Assembly (NCBI GenBank): GCA_051453625.1
Contig: JBOZIK010000001.1
Location: 109,217,054 to 109,281,053 of the forward strand
Source of the DNA: Welwitschia mirabilis
Taxonomy: Eukaryota > Gnetophyta > Gnetopsida > Welwitschiales
Direction: 5' to 3'
DNA: 64,000 nucleotides
Shown here: in pieces, positions 1-11,600 of the stretch
Layout: every line of letters begins with the position of its first letter
Numbering within the stretch: the stretch's first letter is position 1
Position numbers and translations under genes: made by a program
Notes under the pieces: model-generated
The model's input: the letters and a program-made list of their open reading frames with translations, nothing else
The model's database searches: none
Told to the model about the DNA's origin: nothing

Positions 1-592
1 ATTATATCATTAAGTTTTACATTTATCAAAAGGTTACTGAATTCTACAATCTTAGGCAAGCACCTAATGTAACCATAACTTCTCATGAATATAAATTTGT
101 GGAACTTTTAAGATATGTATTACATATGTATTTTAATAAAGAAGCCAAAGCAAATATTTTCATTAATAGTCTACTTTGTTCAGTTGCTACTGAAGTAATT
201 ATGTTCCAACCTAAAACTTTAGCTAATGCTATAGAGCAAGCAAAAATAGCAGAGTAAAATTGACAAAAACATCAAAAAAAAAAAAAATAAACGAATCCCT
301 CCTAAGGGTTCTAGTTTTAAAGAAAACCAATTACATGTGTCTCATTATAATAAGACTTGGAATGTCAATAGGGGTAATTTTTTTAATTATAATAATAGAA
401 ATAGAAATTTCAACCAAAAAGCATGCACCATTCAAGAGGAATTGGAATGTACCTAGTTAGAGTTAAGTGAGTAATCAATCACAAAGATCCAATTTTAAGC
501 AGAATCCAATTCAAAGTCATTATTAAGATCAATCTAATAATGGCTTTTAATGCTTTAATTGTAAAGAAAACTATAAGGTTAAAGAATATCCA
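1..592 (+). pseudogene. R1 gag remnant (capsid end and decayed zinc knuckle)
   Basis: The first 257 bases read as one frame ending in AIEQAKIAE and a stop. Its wording (EFYNLRQAPN, KFVELLRYV, EEAKAN-like) matches the Retrotrans_gag capsid region of plant Ty3/gypsy elements. After frame changes, 539-592 holds a nucleocapsid zinc knuckle: CFNC is intact at 551-562, but the expected His and last Cys are both Tyr, each explained by one transition. Gag would form the particle core and package element RNA. The N-terminus is outside the window. Confidence 0.75.
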
Positions 593-829
593 TTACTTAC
601 TAAGAGACATCCTAGATAACAATCAAAAAACCCTCAAGTATTACACAATGTTTAATATCCAATTGGATGACTTCAAGTGGCAGTAAATAATCAAGGGGTG
701 CAATTTTAAACTTAGTCATAGAATGTAAAGCCTTACTTAATAATAAAGAAATAATTATTTTATTTAATTGTGTAGAAAATAATTGTTTTATATCCATTAT
801 AGTTATTCTAAGAGAAAAATTATGTTGAA

Positions 830-1065
830 CTTTAATTGACGAATTCATAGATCTTACAAATGAGTCCATAGCTAAGGTTAATCATTAGGTACAAAATTAT
901 ACTTTATCTATAAGTGAGGGAGATTTTCAAATTCAACTAGTTGTTATCAATCTAGGAAAATATGATGGTATATTGGGCATGGATTGGTTAATGCAAAATA
1001 AGGCTATTATAAATTGTGAGAAGTGTCAAGTGAAGATGATAAATCATGGACAAAGAATTATCTTT
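830..1065 (+). pseudogene. R1 aspartic protease remnant
   Basis: The reading frame contains KYDGILGMDWLMQNKAI (ILGMDWL at about 970-990), the hallmark at the end of Ty3/gypsy proteases just before RT. The family motif is D-x-I-L-G-M-D-W-L. The catalytic D-T/S-G triad expected near 830-860 is not readable; that part is damaged. The enzyme would cleave the Gag-Pol polyprotein. It lies between the zinc knuckle and RT, as expected. Confidence 0.7.
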
Positions 1066-1229
1066 TAATATCAATCCAAATCCGCTATGAATAACTTGAT
1101 TAAAGCCAAGTATATAAAGAGGGAAATTAAGAAGGGATCAGTTTATATGCTTTAGTTAAAATCAACCAATATAATGGAAGAAGAAACTTTAGTCGGGAAT
1201 ATATCAATAATTCAAAATTATCTTGATGT

Positions 1230-2560
1230 ATTTACAATAGAACTACTAGGAATAACACCTATTTGAGAAGTTGTATTTGCTATTGATTTAATTCCAGGAA
1301 GTAAACCTATTTTTAGGGCACCTTATAGAATGTCTTCTATAGAAATTAAAGAATAAAAAATTCCACTTAAAAAACTTCTACAAAAAAGTTTTATTCATCC
1401 TATTGTATCACCATGAGATGCACTAGTATTATTGATAAAGAAGAACGATGGAATACTTGGGTTGTGCATTGATTATAGATAGTTAAATAAAGTTAAAATT
1501 AAAAACAAATATCCATTGCTAAGAATATATGACCTCTTTGACCAACTCAAGAACACTAAGGTATTTTCCAAAGTTGATTTAAAATCTAAATATCATTAAG
1601 TTTAAATTAAGGAAGAAGATATTCATAAATCATCTTTCAGAACTAATTATGGAATTATGAGTTTACTATTATGCTTTTTGATTTAACTAATTTCCTATAG
1701 TGTTAATGAGCCTTATGAATCACATCTTCTAGACATATATTAACTCTTTTATAATTGTGATCATTGATGACATTCCCATTTATTCTAAATCTTATGAAAA
1801 AAATGAGACACACTTGAGAATAGTCTTGGATACTTTAAGACATCATCGACTATATGCTAACATGGAGAAATGTTTTTTTTTGAAAGGAATACATTCATTT
1901 ATTAGGTTATGTAGTATCCAACGAAGGTATTTTACTTAATTCAAATAAAGTTAAGGCAATTATGAAATGGTCAGTACCTATAACGATTAATAAAGTTAGA
2001 AGTTTTCTTAGTCTTGCTAGGTATTAATGTCAATTCATCTTCAACTTATCTAAGATAGTTTCTTCTCTGATAAGTCTCTTTAAAAAAAATAAAGATTTTT
2101 AATGGATAAAACAATGTCAATAATTCTTTGATCATCTTAAAGAGTGTTTAACTAGTGCTCGAGTGTTAACAATGTTAGATGATTTTAAGACCTTTTCAGT
2201 TTATACTGATGCATCAGGAGAGGGTCTTGGAGTTATTCTTAAACAAGATAAAATAGTAATAGCCTATTAATTAAGGTAACTTAAGACACATAAAAAAATT
2301 ATCTTATTCATGATCTTGAATTAGTTGTAATAATATTTTTTTTAAAGTTATGGAAGTATTATCTCTATGATGTTAAATTTCAAATTGGACTAATTATAAG
2401 AGTTTAAAATACATTTTCACCCAACCAAAATTAAACCTTAGGCAAAAAAGATGGATAAAATTTTTTTTTAACTTTGATGTTAAAATTTTATACTATGATA
2501 TCAAAGGGAATAAAGTTGCAAACACTCTTAGTAGACATAGCTATCTTAAAAAAATATAGA
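1230..2560 (+). pseudogene. R1 reverse transcriptase and RNase H remnant
   Basis: RT is recognisable from FRAPYRMS at about 1315, LLIKKNDGILGLCIDYR near 1435-1480, [25 protein letters not shown] and VIIDDIPIYSK at 1757-1789. The catalytic Asp pair of the (Y/F)xDD box therefore survives in a broken gene. RNase H begins near 2195 with FSVYTDASGEGLGV, including the first catalytic Asp. At least seven stops sit where glutamine is expected, for example YR-stop-LNK and YH-stop-V-stop-IKEED. A frameshift near 1660 follows INYGIMS. Together these domains would copy element RNA into DNA. Confidence 0.85.
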
Positions 2561-2569
2561 AATTCAAAG

Positions 2570-4015
2570 TCAGATACCTCTTATTATTACATAGGGTTAA
2601 AATAATGATGAAAACTATCAAAAGTTAAAGGATGAGTTAGAGAAATCAATAAATTTAGGAGTCGTTAGTATTAATTCAAAAGGTATTATTAAATTTAAGC
2701 TAAGATTCTTGGTTCTTAATGTAAAATAAATCAGATAAAACCTAATGTTTGAATTTCATAATCCTCTAATATCAGGTCATCCTGGAGGAATAAGAATGTA
2801 CCAAAAAATGAAGCAAAAATTTTAGTGGCTAAAAATGAAAAAGGATATAGCATAATTTGTATCAAATTGACTAAATTATTAGAAATTTAACATAGAACAT
2901 AGAATCTAGAAAAACTACTCTATCCTCATAATGTTCCAGAATATAAATGGGAGGTAATTTGCATAGACTTTATATTAGAGCGTCTAAGAACTCCAAGAGA
3001 TAATGACTTAGTTATCATTATAATTGATAGAGAAAATAAATCAGAACATTTCATTCTAATAAACTCTACTTATAGTGCTAAGAATATATATAAAGTATAC
3101 ATTCAAAGTGTTATTTATTTACATGATATACCCTTAGTAATTATTTCTGACAAGAGTTTAAAATTTACCTCTAAATTTTGGCAAGAACTATAATTGGGAT
3201 TAGGAATTAAGCTAAATATGAGCACAGCATTTCATCCTCAAACAGATGGTCAGGCAGAAAGAGTTAATCAAGTACTAGAGGATCNNNNNNNNNNNNNNNN
3301 NNNNNNNNNNNNNNNNNNNNNNNNNNNNNNNNNACCATTAGTGGAATTTGCATATAATAATAGTTATCAAAGTTCTATTCAAATGGCTCCATTTGAAGCT
3401 TTATATGGTAAGAAATGCAGAGCACCCATTATATGGATAGAAGAGGAGAAAAGATTGATAATAGGACTAGAAATGTTATAAAAAATGGAAAATAAGATGA
3501 GAATCATTAAAACTAGATTAAAGAAAGTAGCAGAAAGGCAAAAGATGTATGTAGATCATTAATTAAGAGACCTTTAATTCCAAGGAGGTTATCATATCTT
3601 CCTCAAGGTATCATCAATGAAATCAAGTATTCAAGAAGTCAAGAGATCAAAGCTAACCCCAAGATTTATTGGTCCATTTCAGATATTAGAACATGTTGGA
3701 CCTGTTGCATACAGACTTGCTCTGCCTTCCTAATTATTGCATATGCATAATGTTTTTTATGTGAATGTGCTAAGAAAATATATTGCAGATCCTTTTCATA
3801 TGTTAAATTGGTCTCATATTTAGATGGAACCTGATTGTTTGACTATATAAGAGCCAGAAGCAGTGTTGGACTAATGAACTATCAGTTTATAAAATAAGGA
3901 GATCCATCAAGTAAAGATAAAATAAAGAAATCATAATCCTGATGAAGCTACTTGGGAGCTAGAAGAATCAATAAAAAATTAATACCCAAGTCTTTTTGAA
4001 TCCCATAATATGTAA
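2570..4015 (+). pseudogene. R1 integrase and C-terminal (chromodomain-like) remnant
   Basis: Near 2765 the reading GHPGGIRMYQKMKQKF matches the zinc-binding N-terminus of Ty3/gypsy integrase. The core shows WEVICIDFI-like and IIDRENKSEHF readings with decay. MSTAFHPQTDGQAERVN at about 3218-3270 carries the catalytic Glu, followed by PLVEFAYNNSYQSS after a gap. The tail has APRFIGPFQILEHVGPVAYR-like wording, VFYVNVLRKY and finally ATWELEESIKN..YPSLFE just before the LTR. That last block is the typical end of plant chromovirus Pol, often within a chromodomain. The missing stretch at 3285-3333 is about the length expected for the lost codons. Confidence 0.85.
3285..3333. other. Assembly gap (49 N) inside R1 integrase
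   Basis: Forty-nine N bases. The integrase frame resumes after the gap in the expected place (QVLED before, PLVEFAYNN after), so the estimated size is close to the real one. Confidence 0.95.
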
Positions 4016-4067
4016 TCTTAGACTTTTAAATCATTATGTACTTTGATTCATACGAGTGAAGCCTTTG

Positions 4068-4081
4068 TAAGTGGGGTAGTA
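4068..4081 (+). promoter_or_regulatory. R1 polypurine tract
   Basis: AAGTGGGGTAGTA directly precedes the TG that opens the LTR. A G-rich purine run in this place primes plus-strand DNA synthesis in LTR elements. One interrupting T is present. Confidence 0.6.
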
Positions 4082-5309
4082 TGTTATAACCCACATTTTA
4101 TAAGCTTTAGTTAATAGAGTTTCTAAATTATGTAATATATTTTGATATTAATTTTAATAAAAATCCCTTTTTATTCTTAGTAAGAATTTATGTGTAGCCC
4201 TAAAATCAATAATATATTCTATGTCAAACATTATAAATACTCATAAGGTTACTTAATTATTCAATCTTAGTTTTGGGCAATTTATTATTTTAAATTAAAA
4301 TAATGATTATAAGAATTTAAATACTAAATAAACTTATTTATGATTAGACAAGCCATTTTCCATGGTTAAATAGTTAAATCAAAAAAGATCCACTTGAAGA
4401 TGTAAAACAATATCTATAAGAAAAGGGTATGTGACATATTTATTTTAATCATTTATTCATGTGTCTTATTTAAGTTTAAAAAAACTAAAATTACTTAGTA
4501 AAAGTACTATATTCAACTATGACAATTTCTTACATTCAATTATGACATTTTATTACATCACATTATGACATTTTTCTTACATTTAATTATGGCATTTCTT
4601 TCTTATTATTTATATTGTTGATATGAGGGATAATAAAGAGTGTAAACATGTGAATAAGGACATGTACTATTATCCATAAATTTAAAAAGGATAAAAGAAT
4701 AGGATTTATTATACCATGAGTTTTATCCTTATTGATATTTGTGAAAGTACTTTATGCATAAAATATTATTTTTCTTATTGTGTCACATGGCAATTTGAAA
4801 TTGGTGCATTTGTACTTCCATGCATTTTAAATATGTTTGGATTAATTATGAGCCTATGAAGGATTAAAAGGGAACTATCATGAAGAAATGATGCATGTAA
4901 TTAATCTTGCTAATTTAAGCAAGAAGATTACTCACCTAAATTAGGTGCATGAGTGATAAATAAGGCTCTTTTTGTCATTCATACATCACTTTCATCTCTT
5001 ACACAAGCTCTTACAACTTCTTATTAATTAATCTTATTAATGTCACTTCTATATAAGCTCATTCAACTTGTCAATGGTCAATCTTATTATTGTTATTCAC
5101 ATGTCCAAATCACTTTTACATAATTCCTATCCAACTTTTCATTGATCAATTTTATCATTGTCATACATGTTAATGCACTTTTACATAAGTCCATTCAACT
5201 TGTCATTGACCAATCTTATTAAGTAAGAGATATTTCTCTATCTTGTAAGTAAAATGATGTAGATAGTCTTTAACCGATTATATGAAAGAACTTTAGTATA
5301 CCATCTATC

Positions 5310-5318
5310 TATAAATAG
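5310..5318 (+). promoter_or_regulatory. Candidate TATA box in the R1 LTR
   Basis: TATAAATAG is followed by a CT-rich stretch (GCCCTCTCTCTTCTTCTC). This pairing of TATA box and pyrimidine-rich start region is usual for the U3/R promoter of plant LTRs. Confidence 0.5.
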
Positions 5319-5599
5319 AGCCCTCTCTCTTCTTCTCAAACTAGTATTTTTAAAGTAAGTTTATGCTACCAAATTTTCTTCTCAATCTTTTTTCTTCTTG
5401 AGTATGGAGTTGGAGCTTAAAGCTTGAAGCTAAGAGCTTGTAGCTTTGACCTTGGAGCTTGAAATATTAAAGATAGGACCTTGAAGCTTAGCACTTCCTT
5501 AATCTTCTTTAGGGATAATCAATCATCTTCCCTCCAAGTAGGTTCTTCTTTTATGAGCATTTTAGTTTCTTTTTTTGCATTAGGCTTATGCATATGATT

Positions 5600-6060
5600 T
5601 GCATTTTTCCCTCCTATTGGCTAGTACTAAGATAAGGGAGAGATTTCAGAGATCTCTTTACATGCTTAGTTAATGGATTTACTAATGGTTATAAACATAT
5701 TTTTTTCCCTCCTATTGGTGTAGACTAAGATAAGGTAGAGAGTTAAGGGACCTCTTAATATGCTTAGCTTTTATGTGTCTAATAGATATTTTGGCCAAGT
5801 GACTAGGGGGTTCACTATAATTTTAGGTATNNNNNNNNNNNNNNNNNNNNNNNNNNNNNNNNNNNNNNNNNNNNNNNNNNNNNNNNNNNNNNNNNNNNNN
5901 NNNNNNNNNNNNNNNNNNNNNNNNNNNNNNTTTTTCCCTCCCATTGGTGTAGACTAAGATAAGGTAGAGAGTTAAGGGACCTCTTAATATGCTTAGATTT
6001 TATGTGTCTAATGGATATTTTGGCCAAGTGACCAGGGGGTTCACTATAATTTTAGGTATC
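5600..6060 (+). repeat. Tandem repeat in the R1 LTR, interrupted by a gap
   Basis: A unit starting TTTTTCCCTCCTATTGG and containing ACTAAGATAAGG occurs at about 5602 (diverged), 5701-5830 and 5932-6060. The last two differ at only about four to five positions by eye and flank the 100-N gap. This is either a real tandem array or two haplotype or edge copies left by the assembler. Confidence 0.7.
5831..5930. other. Assembly gap (100 N)
   Basis: Exactly 100 N between two near-identical repeat units; the round size suggests the true length is unknown. Confidence 0.95.
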
Positions 6061-8248
6061 TATGTTACATTGCATTATGTTATTATTTAAATACATTTTA
6101 CATCATATTTACATTTGAGTCTTATTAGAGTGAATGAGTCTGGTCCTCAAGAATCCATTTAGGCTAGGCACTCCTTCTCAGAAAAATTCTAAGGCTCATG
6201 GTATTGATATATTATTTATTATAAGTTTATAGTACTTATAATTATGTTTATTTATTTATATTAATTAATTTTATTTCTATAAACTAATATGATTTCTCTT
6301 GTGCTTAGTTTACTTAAAGTTTACCATTTATTCTTTTGAAGTCAAGTAATTTAAAAAAGTTATAACTTATTCAATACTAAGTAATATTTTATGAAATTTT
6401 TTGGGTAGGTCTAAAATTATGTTAAAAAGTTAAAAGTCATAAAACAACAATTTTTATAAGGCTAAAATAATTTTTAAATTTTATTTTATAATATCTTAGA
6501 ATTTATAAGCCAAAAATAGTAAGAAATAGGTTTTAGTTTTTTGACTTTATAGATAGTTCTGGTAAAAATGGAGTAGTCCACATTGTAGAGAATTGAATAA
6601 TATTTTCAAAAAGTATTTATGCATTGAAAAATGCTAAGTAAATTAAACGTTATAGCCATTTTAGTAAAGGGTATTAGTTTAGTAATTCTTTAACTTATGA
6701 AGTTTTTATAGTTAAAAGTTTGATCCTATAAAATACATCTAGTATATTTAAAACTTATTAAAATTAGTTTTTAGGAATAGTACAAAAATTCTAGTTTAAG
6801 GAAATAAAGTCTACTTTATTTTTAGATTTTTAAATAATTAATTATAAATTTTTATTTTTAATGTCTTCTAAAAGGCAAAACAATTTGTAATTAATTTTAA
6901 TAATTATAAAAATTATCTTATAAAAGTACAAAATTATTTTAAACATTATTCATGATTTCTAGTTAAGTTATGTTTATTTTTTTACTCCTTTTATATATTT
7001 TTATTGAAATTTAGACTCTTATTTCATGCACAAACATTAGGGATGACTACTTAATGATTATAGAGATGTATTGTCTAATTAATTAGCTTCAATAATACAT
7101 TTTATTTTCTAATAAGACATGCATATATTTTACATAGCTCTATTTTTATGTGGACATATACAAATGATAAAGGGAATTTTTAAGTTGGCTTAGTTTCATA
7201 AATGAATTATGTTATTATGATAGAAGTTGGATGTGTAAATGTGTCTTATTTGAAAGAATTACTATAATGTAAAAAAAATAAATAAAATTCTTTAATTTAT
7301 TTTCATTACTAAACTTTGAAAAATGTATGATTTTCTTTTGTGAGAAACCAAAAATATGCTTGTGCATTATATTTTTCTTTTGTATGATTATTTACTTAAA
7401 ATGAACTCAATGATGATTAGAATTATTTTTATTAGGTAAGCAATCCATTAAATATTTGCATATTGTATGCTTTCATTTGTATTGTGTATTCATTCAAATA
7501 AACTAGATAATTGTAATAATTATTCATCCACATACTTGGATTTCATCATAAAGGTGGGTTACATTATACTTTTATTTTCAAACCTTTCTAGAAGTGGATT
7601 TAATCACCACTATCCTGTCCTACCTATGCATGAACTTACTCCAACCTAATATCTTAAGCCCTTGGTATTATAGGATCATGTTGCATCATCCTGCGATGCT
7701 TCAAGGAAGCATTGCAAAATGGTGCAGAAGCAGGAGTCACTTATAAGCATGCATCCACCTTATGTACTGCCTGTCACCTATATTGAAGGTATATCGAGAT
7801 GAAGTTAAAACCTATGGAGTTGAACTCAGCCATGTTAGTATGGTTTAGAACCTGAAGTAGAACCAATTTACATCTGGAGGGTGGTCAGATATTGAGTTAA
7901 AATGCCATTAATAGGATATGCAACCTCCTATTATATTGGTTAGGCACTATTCTAAAACTTATTCATTGTACGTGATAAAACAAGTTAACATCCCATCAAT
8001 GTTATACAAGATATTTTTATGTGGTGAAAATAAAGTTAGAAATAAATATAGGACACAATTTTGACATCATTATTATATGCAAATCATAAGGGTCTATAGT
8101 TAAGTAATAATTTATTTTCTAATTATTTTAAATGTTATAATGTATTAATAGAGTCTAAATAGGATTTGACCTAGATTCCTTTATGCATGTTTGTTAATAA
8201 TGCTTTAAAAAAATGATTAATTAGGGTAATTAAAGTTAGGGTGTTATA

Positions 8249-8679
8249 GTTGCATAACTCCATTATAAAGATGAATCTTTCTAACCATAAAAAAATAGCT
8301 ATCATCTTAACTGTCATGGGGATGACAGAGGGAACATCACTCTATGTCAAAAGGTACTTCATTAGCTTCCGTGCTTGCTATCAACTCTGCAACCTCTATC
8401 CACATCAGCAGTGCTATCATCTTATCTGTCATGGGGACAACAGAGGGAACGGTAGGCTTCTTCATCTCCAATCTCAATAAGAAATCAATCTTCTACATGG
8501 TGAATCTTCTCCCAAAGTATGTAGTGTTAGAATAAGCCTGGGAAGCCTCTAAATATGCTAAGAATTTCATGTTTCACTGATCATCCTATAATCATCAGTA
8601 TTGCATTCAAACTTGTATAAATGTCTTGCAAAAATACTCAAAATATAGCATCAAATTCCTACAAATTGGCATTGTAATA
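8249..8679 (-). repeat. R2: Athila/Tat-type LTR fragment, minus orientation
   Basis: Read on the minus strand, this matches the first 450 or so bases of the R4 LTR (from 20877): CAATTTGTAGGAATTTGATG, then the modules with GTCATCCCCATGACA and GATGATA. The LTR start lies at 8679 (TATTACAATGCC here, TGTTATGATGCT in the R4 right LTR). The copy stops at 8249 where the R1 LTR begins, so R1 cut it. On its other side it abuts the R3 LTR, which lacks its last 250 bases there, so R2 most likely inserted into R3. No coding sequence. Confidence 0.65.
8311..8328. repeat. Perfect inverted repeat in R2 LTR
   Basis: CTGTCAT-GGGG-ATGACAG has seven-base arms and a four-base loop. A second, imperfect copy lies near 8427-8445 (CTGTCATGGGGACAACAG). 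Related modules recur in the R4 LTRs and the R7 LTR. Confidence 0.8.
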
Positions 8680-11600
8680 ATAGTACCCATCAATTAATCA
8701 ACATATTGAAACTAAAGTTCATAGATTATGATAAATATATATGAAAGGATATCATAGTTAATTTATTTATAATTAGATATTATTTTAGTTTGTTCACCAT
8801 ATCAACTATTGTCTAACTATACATGCTTTATGCAAGAAGGTATGAGCACACTTAATAACTTAAATTCTCATGGCGAAGGGAAATATATGCACCAATGATT
8901 TTCTTATAAAAAGCTTATACTAGGATTTTTCTTAATTCATTAGTCCATCCTAAAAAAATGATTTGATTTTATTATCTACTAGTATATGGAACTATGGGTG
9001 AATAAGAGTCTTCCTCAAACGATCTTTGTTGGCAATTTACTTACTTTGGAAAGACAATAAAATTTAAAGAAAAGTTCAAATGGGTATAGCTCAATTATAA
9101 GATTATGTATCAAAATGTCACCTATTGGACTTAACTAAGAATCTGTGTTTTTATTTTTTATTACTTGGATTTAAACTCATGACATCACTCTTAAACTTTT
9201 CATGTCTTAACCATTATGTCAACCTTCTGTCATTGTGCAGGTGTGACTTTGACAAATGTCAAAGTGGATGTCATTGAAAGAGAATAAGAAGGAAAACAGT
9301 GCTATGAAAGATCAAAGATGGTATTCACAAAAAAGTCAGGACTGGTCACAGAGAATGTAAGATGGAGCCGAGTGTACAAAGGGAAGGAGGCGCAGGGGTT
9401 AATAGACATAGAAGAGCAGACAATGCATAGGTGAGGAGGAGATTTGTGGCATAGTAGATGCTAATGTAGTGGAGATGAGCGCTAGGAAAAGAAGATGCAG
9501 ACAAGAAACGAGGCGAGGAGAATAAGCGCAGGGGCAGACGATAGGCAACGCCGAGTGAGCACCATGGGAGGAAAAAAATGTGACACAGGAAGGAGGAGGC
9601 TATGGTATGTGCTCTAATGGTATAGCGAGGAAACGTAGACGAGGTGGACTCATTGGTAGACTATAAGCAATGCAGGGGGGGAAATAGACAGGTGCAGCAG
9701 AAAAGGAGATGCAAGAGGGAGGGGTAAGCAGAGGTGACGCAGTAAGGATGTGATCAGATAGGCTGCGGCAGGCACAACAGATTAGTGCAGCAGAGGCAAG
9801 CTGTAATAGAGCACAAGCATAGCGAGAGAAACACAGAGCACATAGAAGTGCATTGTGCACATGGCATGTACAGAGAAGGGCGAGGCGTAGTAAGGATGCT
9901 AGATAGTAGTAGGAAGACATAAACCAAAGGTAGCGCAGGAGGCAGAGAAGCCCACGGAGTTGAATCACATGAAGAGGGAGACCATTGGGGGGAGGGCGCA
10001 GTTGATGGTGCAGACATTCAGGCGTGAACAGCACGAAAGGAACACTAGCACAGGCCCAAGCGCTAGAGAGTGCAGAGGAGAGGCATGGTCCTAGTGGCTA
10101 ACCCTGAGATCTAAAAATCAAATGGAGTTTGGCTTGAGTAATAAAAAAAGGAAAATAAAGAATAATAATTTATTGTATGGGAAAAGGGGCTACGTTGAGA
10201 TGGAGGATGATGACCTAGTCTATATGTGATTCATATGACATGTATTTCTAAGCCACCTCATAAACGGGCTGGGAGAAAAGGAGTACATACAATTCCCTGT
10301 AACACTATACTTGTAATTTCTTTAAGGTTATATAATAGTCTCACTTGGGGTTATTGCATAGTAAATAGTAGGTAACTACAATATTAACTACAAGTCCTTA
10401 AAATTAAATAAGCTTTACTTAAGTCATCTATTATTACTAAATAAATCTAATAAGTATATACATAATTACATTTCTTAAATAACCTTTTTTGAAGAAAATA
10501 ACTAGAACTTATAACTAACCAATTATTGTGCCTTATCTACTTAGGTCTTGATATAAATAGACAATAAATTTAAAGAATTAATAAAATGTTCATTGATGAA
10601 TAGCAATAACATAACTAAAGCATGGGAAGTTGTCTGCATCCTATCAATAATTTTCTATAGTTAACTAAAGTAAAATACTTAATCTTCAAGAAGAATGATA
10701 GATCAATGAATTTCTCATGAATAGTTAAACTTTTTAAGAAAAAGAAGAAGTTCTTTATTATATAGAACTAAAACATAACAACTAAGAGTTTACTATCTCA
10801 TCTATTAAGTACATCTGATAAACATGCAAAGCAGTAATTAAAGCATAAAATGTCCACATAACATCTGTATAATGACTAAAGTAATATAGATGACATTCAA
10901 ATAACAACCACTAGCTCTTGTTTGCATCCTTACTTGCATTCATTCTTGTACATGTATAGATGGTGTGAGAAATATATTCCACTATAGTTCCTTATATGGT
11001 CCATGACAAGGAATAGGTTGGAAAGGAAGGATTCCAAACAAGGTAAAGGGTTACACATCAAGAAGACATGACCAAGAACTTTCCTCAATTTATGTTAACT
11101 TCTTTTACAATTATCCACGTTACATATTCAAGTGATCCAAATGCACCCTATTAGAAGGGGGTATTAATCATATAGTTTTGCACATATCTCCCATGTTTTT
11201 TCTGGGAGTTCAGTCCTAATGCCTTGAGACTCCCAATAGAGAGTTACACTTCCAAAGTCTATATAGATGATTATCCTGACTAGTTTTATATTTCATAATT
11301 AATATTACACAACATAGGTCTATGATCAAATAAGATACTCAAGGCTTATAAAAAGGTTAGACAACAAGACTCAATTACAATAGTTGATAATGAGATCACT
11401 TAAGTTGCACAAGGCTTTTATAATACTTAGATTCTACAAACACTTGGGATACTCACACAGGATATTGTTAAAATACTATCAAATTATATGAAAACATTAG
11501 CACACACATAGCAAACAGGACATATTGCATTCATTCAAAGTTACAAAATACAAAGGAAAGATATTGAAAAACAAGACATACAAGTATTTAAAAAGGAGGT

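Larger units (their letters stand above)
1..8248 (+). mobile_element. R1: Ty3/gypsy LTR retrotransposon, 5' part outside window
   Basis: Gag, protease, RT, RNase H and integrase remnants lie in that order on the plus strand, which is the Ty3/gypsy order. They are followed by a purine-rich tract and a long 3' LTR starting TGTTATAACCC. The C-terminal region after integrase resembles the chromodomain-bearing tail of plant chromoviruses, which is an inference. All frames carry stops, most where TAA or TAG replaces an expected glutamine codon. The 5' LTR and start of gag are off the left edge. The right LTR end (TGTTATA, from an original TGTTACA) abuts the R2 fragment, so R1 inserted into R2. Confidence 0.85.
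4082..8248 (+). repeat. R1 3' LTR (about 4.2 kb)
   Basis: It starts TGTTATAACCC right after the polypurine tract. The end is set by comparison: 8010-8248 is the reverse complement of 25195-25432, where the sequence begins TGTAACACCC, a common LTR terminus. In R1 the last bases are TGTTATA, so CA became TA. Within it lie a TATA box at 5310, three related 100-130 base repeats around 5600-6060, and an assembly gap. No coding sequence was seen. The end is well supported, but the continuity of the middle (6.1-7.6 kb) as one LTR is inferred. Confidence 0.6.

Noticed and set aside
1-5000. Alternative genetic code reading TAA/TAG as glutamine
   Set aside because: Glutamine positions are stops, but other transitions (Cys to Tyr, Asp to Asn, TG/CA LTR ends, primer sites) occur too, including in non-coding sequence. 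Mutational decay explains all of them.
8250-8535. Two overlapping plus-strand ORFs (76 and 63 codons)
   Set aside because: They lie antisense in the R2 LTR fragment and follow its repeats; no domain.
8680-8684. TAATA at 8675-8679 and 20115-20119 as the R3 target duplication
   Set aside because: 20115-20119 belongs to the LTR end (ACATAATA pairs with ACATGACA), and the left LTR is truncated, so the match is coincidence.
9600-10034. 144-codon minus-strand ORF as a gene
   Set aside because: Low-complexity composition, sits in an LTR, and its openness follows from high GC; the partner LTR gives no independent evidence.
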